In this document: positions 5,545 through 7,578 of the stretch, one piece after another
How positions within the stretch are numbered: the stretch's first letter is position 1
Layout of the letters: the number at the start of each line of letters is the position of its first letter
DNA from: an uncultured Verrucomicrobiota bacterium
Lineage (GTDB): Bacteria; Verrucomicrobiota; Kiritimatiellia; RFP12; UBA1067
Reading direction: 5' to 3'
Length of the DNA stretch: 7,578 nt
Assembly (NCBI GenBank): GCA_946631535.1
Contig: CAMPAF010000139.1
Location: forward strand, 1 to 7,578
Made by a program: the position numbers and the translations under genes
Notes under the pieces: generated by a model
Seen by the model: the letters and a program-made list of their open reading frames with translations, nothing else
What the model was told of the DNA's origin: nothing
Database searches by the model: none

Positions 5545-7049
5545 CTACCCTCCTGTTCGCGCGGCAGATAGCCGTCCGCGGCGGCAAGTGAGACGAAGAA
5601 CGCCGACAGAACGGACAGGGACCGCATCGGACAGTCTCCGCTGGCGCAGATCAGCAGCGCGGCATTGCCAAGCATTATCCACAACGTCCCTGCTGGAAGG
5701 CAATACAACGCTCGCGGACTAGGCGGCAGCGCCTCGGCACGCAAGAAACGTGCCGCCCGGTAGAGCGTGACCCATCTGCGGAACAGCGGCACGACCAGCA
5801 TCAGGAAGATCGTGACCAGCAGGCCGAATCCGACGAGACCATGCTCGCATAGGAACTGCAAGAAGTCGTTGTGGACGTTGGCGCCGCCACGAAGCTGCAG
5901 ATGCTTCATCTCCTCTTCCGTCATGTACTTCGTGCAAAGGTGCCTGTACCCCCACCCGCCTATACCGAACAGCGGATGTTCCCGCAATATCTCCGTCGCC
6001 ACGCGCGAATGGTACTGCGCCTTCCCTGTGACGCGGTCAAGCAAGGCATGCGACGTGACCGTGCCGAGCTCGCGAGTCCAATCTTTCGGGCCGAAGATGA
6101 ACATGGAAATGACGACGATCGTGCCGCCCACAATGCCGAAGGATGCCTTTTTCACATTTGCCGCGCGGTTGCTCCTGGAGAAGAACAAGGAACACTCGTA
6201 GTATAGGAACGCCAGCGCGGCGAGGACGATCATGCAGAGCATGGCCGCGCGGCATAGCGTCGCCTGCACGGCATACATGATAAGCGCCGCCGGTAAAAGG
6301 GGATAATGCGCCCTGATGAAGCGAGAGATCAGCTGCTGCGCTATGGACAGCCCCTTGTCGATGGGCGGGAACTTTGCAACCTCTGCCACGCGCGTCAACC
6401 ATACCCCGACCGCAAACGCAAACATCATGGTGAAATATGCCCCGCCATGGTTCACGTAACCGAATGACGCGAAGAAATGCTTCTTGTGTATGGGCGCGTT
6501 CCAGAAAGGGGCCTCCGCGCCAGATGCCTGCTGTATGAAGCCTAGCACGGCAAGGGCGGCGGCATTCCACACAAGCATCTCCATCAGCATGCGCTTGCCG
6601 GTGTGCGACAGGGCATGCCGCACTGCAAGCATCGCGGTCAGGGCGGGCACAAACCACAGCATGACATTGAAGTGCTCGGCAATGTCAACGCAGAACGGCG
6701 CAAACGGGATGCTCGGATCCGGAGAACGCCCCCTCATGATCTCCGGATAGTCGCAAACGGGACACAGGCCGCGGTTCATGAGCGGAATCACCAGGAGCAG
6801 TATGAACGCGAGCGTGACGTACAGCAACGGATCTCGCCCTAGCCTGTGGCACACGCGCCGGCGCGCGGACACCGGATCCTCGTACGGACGCCTCTGCGGG
6901 AAGAACAGCATGACCTCGAACAGTAACGCCCACAGCCACGGTATGACAGGAAGCATTGCATCCGTATATCTGCCGCCGAACAGCCAGGCGGCTCCCGACA
7001 AAGTAAGGAATATGAGCAGGACCGGCACGTGTCTGAAGAACGCATCCAT
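5541..7049 (-). CDS. O-antigen ligase/polymerase-family membrane protein (Wzy/WaaL-like)
   Basis: This 502-residue protein has about ten to twelve hydrophobic segments over its whole length. The family pattern appears in order: FGYVNHGGAYF around Asn200, a charged periplasmic loop, HPLFGIGGWGY from His358, and NVHNDFLQFLCEHGLVGFG around His393. The last two are the hallmark of the O-antigen ligase/Wzy family, which transfers or polymerises lipid-linked glycans at the outer face of the inner membrane. Whether this one is a ligase or a polymerase, and for which glycan, cannot be told: no glycosyltransferase or flippase genes are nearby. A loop near residues 92-125 has C96xxC99 and C120, which is not a general family feature. 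ATG 7049 is chosen because GAGGAG lies six bases upstream, overlapping the ahcY stop. The gene begins 11 nt after ahcY and ends in a 4-nt overlap with the reductase. Confidence 0.85.
   Translation of the reverse strand: MDAFFRHVPVLLIFLTLSGAAWLFGGRYTDAMLPVIPWLWALLFEVMLFFPQRRPYEDPVSARRRVCHRLGRDPLLYVTLAFILLLVIPLMNRGLCPVCDYPEIMRGRSPDPSIPFAPFCVDIAEHFNVMLWFVPALTAMLAVRHALSHTGKRMLMEMLVWNAAALAVLGFIQQASGAEAPFWNAPIHKKHFFASFGYVNHGGAYFTMMFAFAVGVWLTRVAEVAKFPPIDKGLSIAQQLISRFIRAHYPLLPAALIMYAVQATLCRAAMLCMIVLAALAFLYYECSLFFSRSNRAANVKKASFGIVGGTIVVISMFIFGPKDWTRELGTVTSHALLDRVTGKAQYHSRVATEILREHPLFGIGGWGYRHLCTKYMTEEEMKHLQLRGGANVHNDFLQFLCEHGLVGFGLLVTIFLMLVVPLFRRWVTLYRAARFLRAEALPPSPRALYCLPAGTLWIMLGNAALLICASGDCPMRSLSVLSAFFVSLAAADGYLPREQEGR
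5549..5554 (-). promoter_or_regulatory. Ribosome binding site of the aldo/keto reductase gene
   Basis: AGGAGG on the minus strand lies within the last codons of the O-antigen ligase-like gene, 4 nt before ATG 5544. Together with the ATGA stop/start overlap it indicates translational coupling. The spacing is slightly short. Confidence 0.65.
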
Positions 7050-7055
7050 GGTATT

Positions 7056-7061
7056 CTCCTC
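7056..7061 (-). promoter_or_regulatory. Ribosome binding site of the O-antigen ligase-like gene
   Basis: GAGGAG on the minus strand lies 6 nt before ATG 7049 and overlaps the TGA stop of ahcY (TGAGGAG). This fixes the start and links the two genes in one transcript. Confidence 0.7.
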
Positions 7062-7578
7062 AGTAGCGGTAGTAGTCCGGCTTGAACGGGCCGTTCACGT
7101 TCACGCCGATGTAGTCGGCCTGGCGCTTCGTCAGCTTCGTGAGCTTGGCGCCGCACGCGGCAAGGTGCAGCCTGGCCACCTCCTCGTCCAGCTCCTTCGG
7201 CAGGCGCACGACCTGCGGCCTCGCCGACGCGCGTTCCTTCCAGAGCTTCATCTGCGCGAGACACTGGTTCGTGAAGCTGTTAGACATCACGAAGCCGGGA
7301 TGGCCAGTGGCGCAGCCGAGATTCACGAGCCGGCCCTCGGCGAGCAGGTAGATGGAATGCCCGTCTGGGAACGTGAACTTGTCCACCTGCGGCTTGATGT
7401 TCGTGCGCTTTACGCCCGGCCACGACACGAGGCGCGCCACCTGGATCTCGTCGTCGAAGTGGCCGATGTTGCAGACGATCGTGCGGTCGCGCATCTTCGC
7501 CATGTGCTCGGCCGTGATGATGTCCACGTTGCCAGTCGTGGTGACGAAGAGGTTCGCCCACCTGAGCGCGTCCTCCAC
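7060..7578 (-). CDS. ahcY: S-adenosylhomocysteine hydrolase, C-terminal part
   Basis: These are the last 172 residues of adenosylhomocysteinase; the N-terminus lies beyond the right edge. The enzyme is cytoplasmic and NAD-dependent, and splits S-adenosylhomocysteine into adenosine and homocysteine, relieving inhibition of methyltransferases. Recognisable family sequences are [11 protein letters not shown] and [11 protein letters not shown] from the NAD-binding domain, [17 protein letters not shown] followed by [13 protein letters not shown], and the extreme C-terminal [10 protein letters not shown]. The Lys and Tyr of that tail reach into the NAD site of the neighbouring subunit. The ending is intact and nothing is truncated inside the window. 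The first visible Met is internal, not a start. The following membrane-protein gene starts after 11 nt, so ahcY is probably the leading part of this operon. Confidence 0.97.
   Translation of the reverse strand: MEDALRWANLFVTTTGNVDIITAEHMAKMRDRTIVCNIGHFDDEIQVARLVSWPGVKRTNIKPQVDKFTFPDGHSIYLLAEGRLVNLGCATGHPGFVMSNSFTNQCLAQMKLWKERASARPQVVRLPKELDEEVARLHLAACGAKLTKLTKRQADYIGVNVNGPFKPDYYRY

Overview
This is a GC-rich bacterial window with every convincing gene on the minus strand, read right to left from 7578 to 1. The codon use, the very large secreted multidomain esterase-like protein and the Fe-S redox genes would suit a gut-type Verrucomicrobiota, Kiritimatiellota or Lentisphaerota genome. No marker gene in the window proves this, so the lineage is an inference.

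From right to left the layout is as follows. (1) 7578-7060 is the C-terminal third of S-adenosylhomocysteine hydrolase (ahcY). (2) 7049-5541 is a 502-residue multi-spanning O-antigen ligase/polymerase-family membrane protein. (3) 5544-4270 is an aldo/keto reductase with two C-terminal 4Fe-4S motifs. (4) 4277-3441 is a NapH/NosR-type membrane polyferredoxin. (5) 3453-2803 is a NapG-type ferredoxin with a twin-arginine signal and four 4Fe-4S motifs. (6) 2732-1 is the first 910 codons of a very large secreted protein that runs off the left edge. It carries an alpha/beta hydrolase, a second degenerate hydrolase-like domain, a discoidin-like domain and the beginning of another domain.

Genes 1 to 5 are packed with an 11-nt gap and then overlaps of 4, 8 and 13 nt. 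Each internal start has a purine-rich ribosome binding site inside the upstream gene, so they look like one translationally coupled operon. Gene 6 follows after a 70-nt gap and may or may not be in the same transcript. Genes 3 to 5 form a coherent redox module: a cytoplasmic Fe-S reductase, a membrane electron conduit and an exported Fe-S protein. Together they carry eight classical 4Fe-4S motifs, with no recognisable terminal reductase in the window.

The most unusual feature is a small palindromic repeat present twice inside gene 6 (141-203 and 2264-2334). The copies share a 43-nt core (37 of 43 identical) but are read in different codon phases, and both leave the frame open. They look like mobile palindromic elements that insert peptide segments into a protein, similar in principle to the Rickettsia palindromic elements. 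The only intergenic spaces are 11 and 70 nt. I see no tRNA, rRNA, CRISPR array, transposase or convincing terminator.
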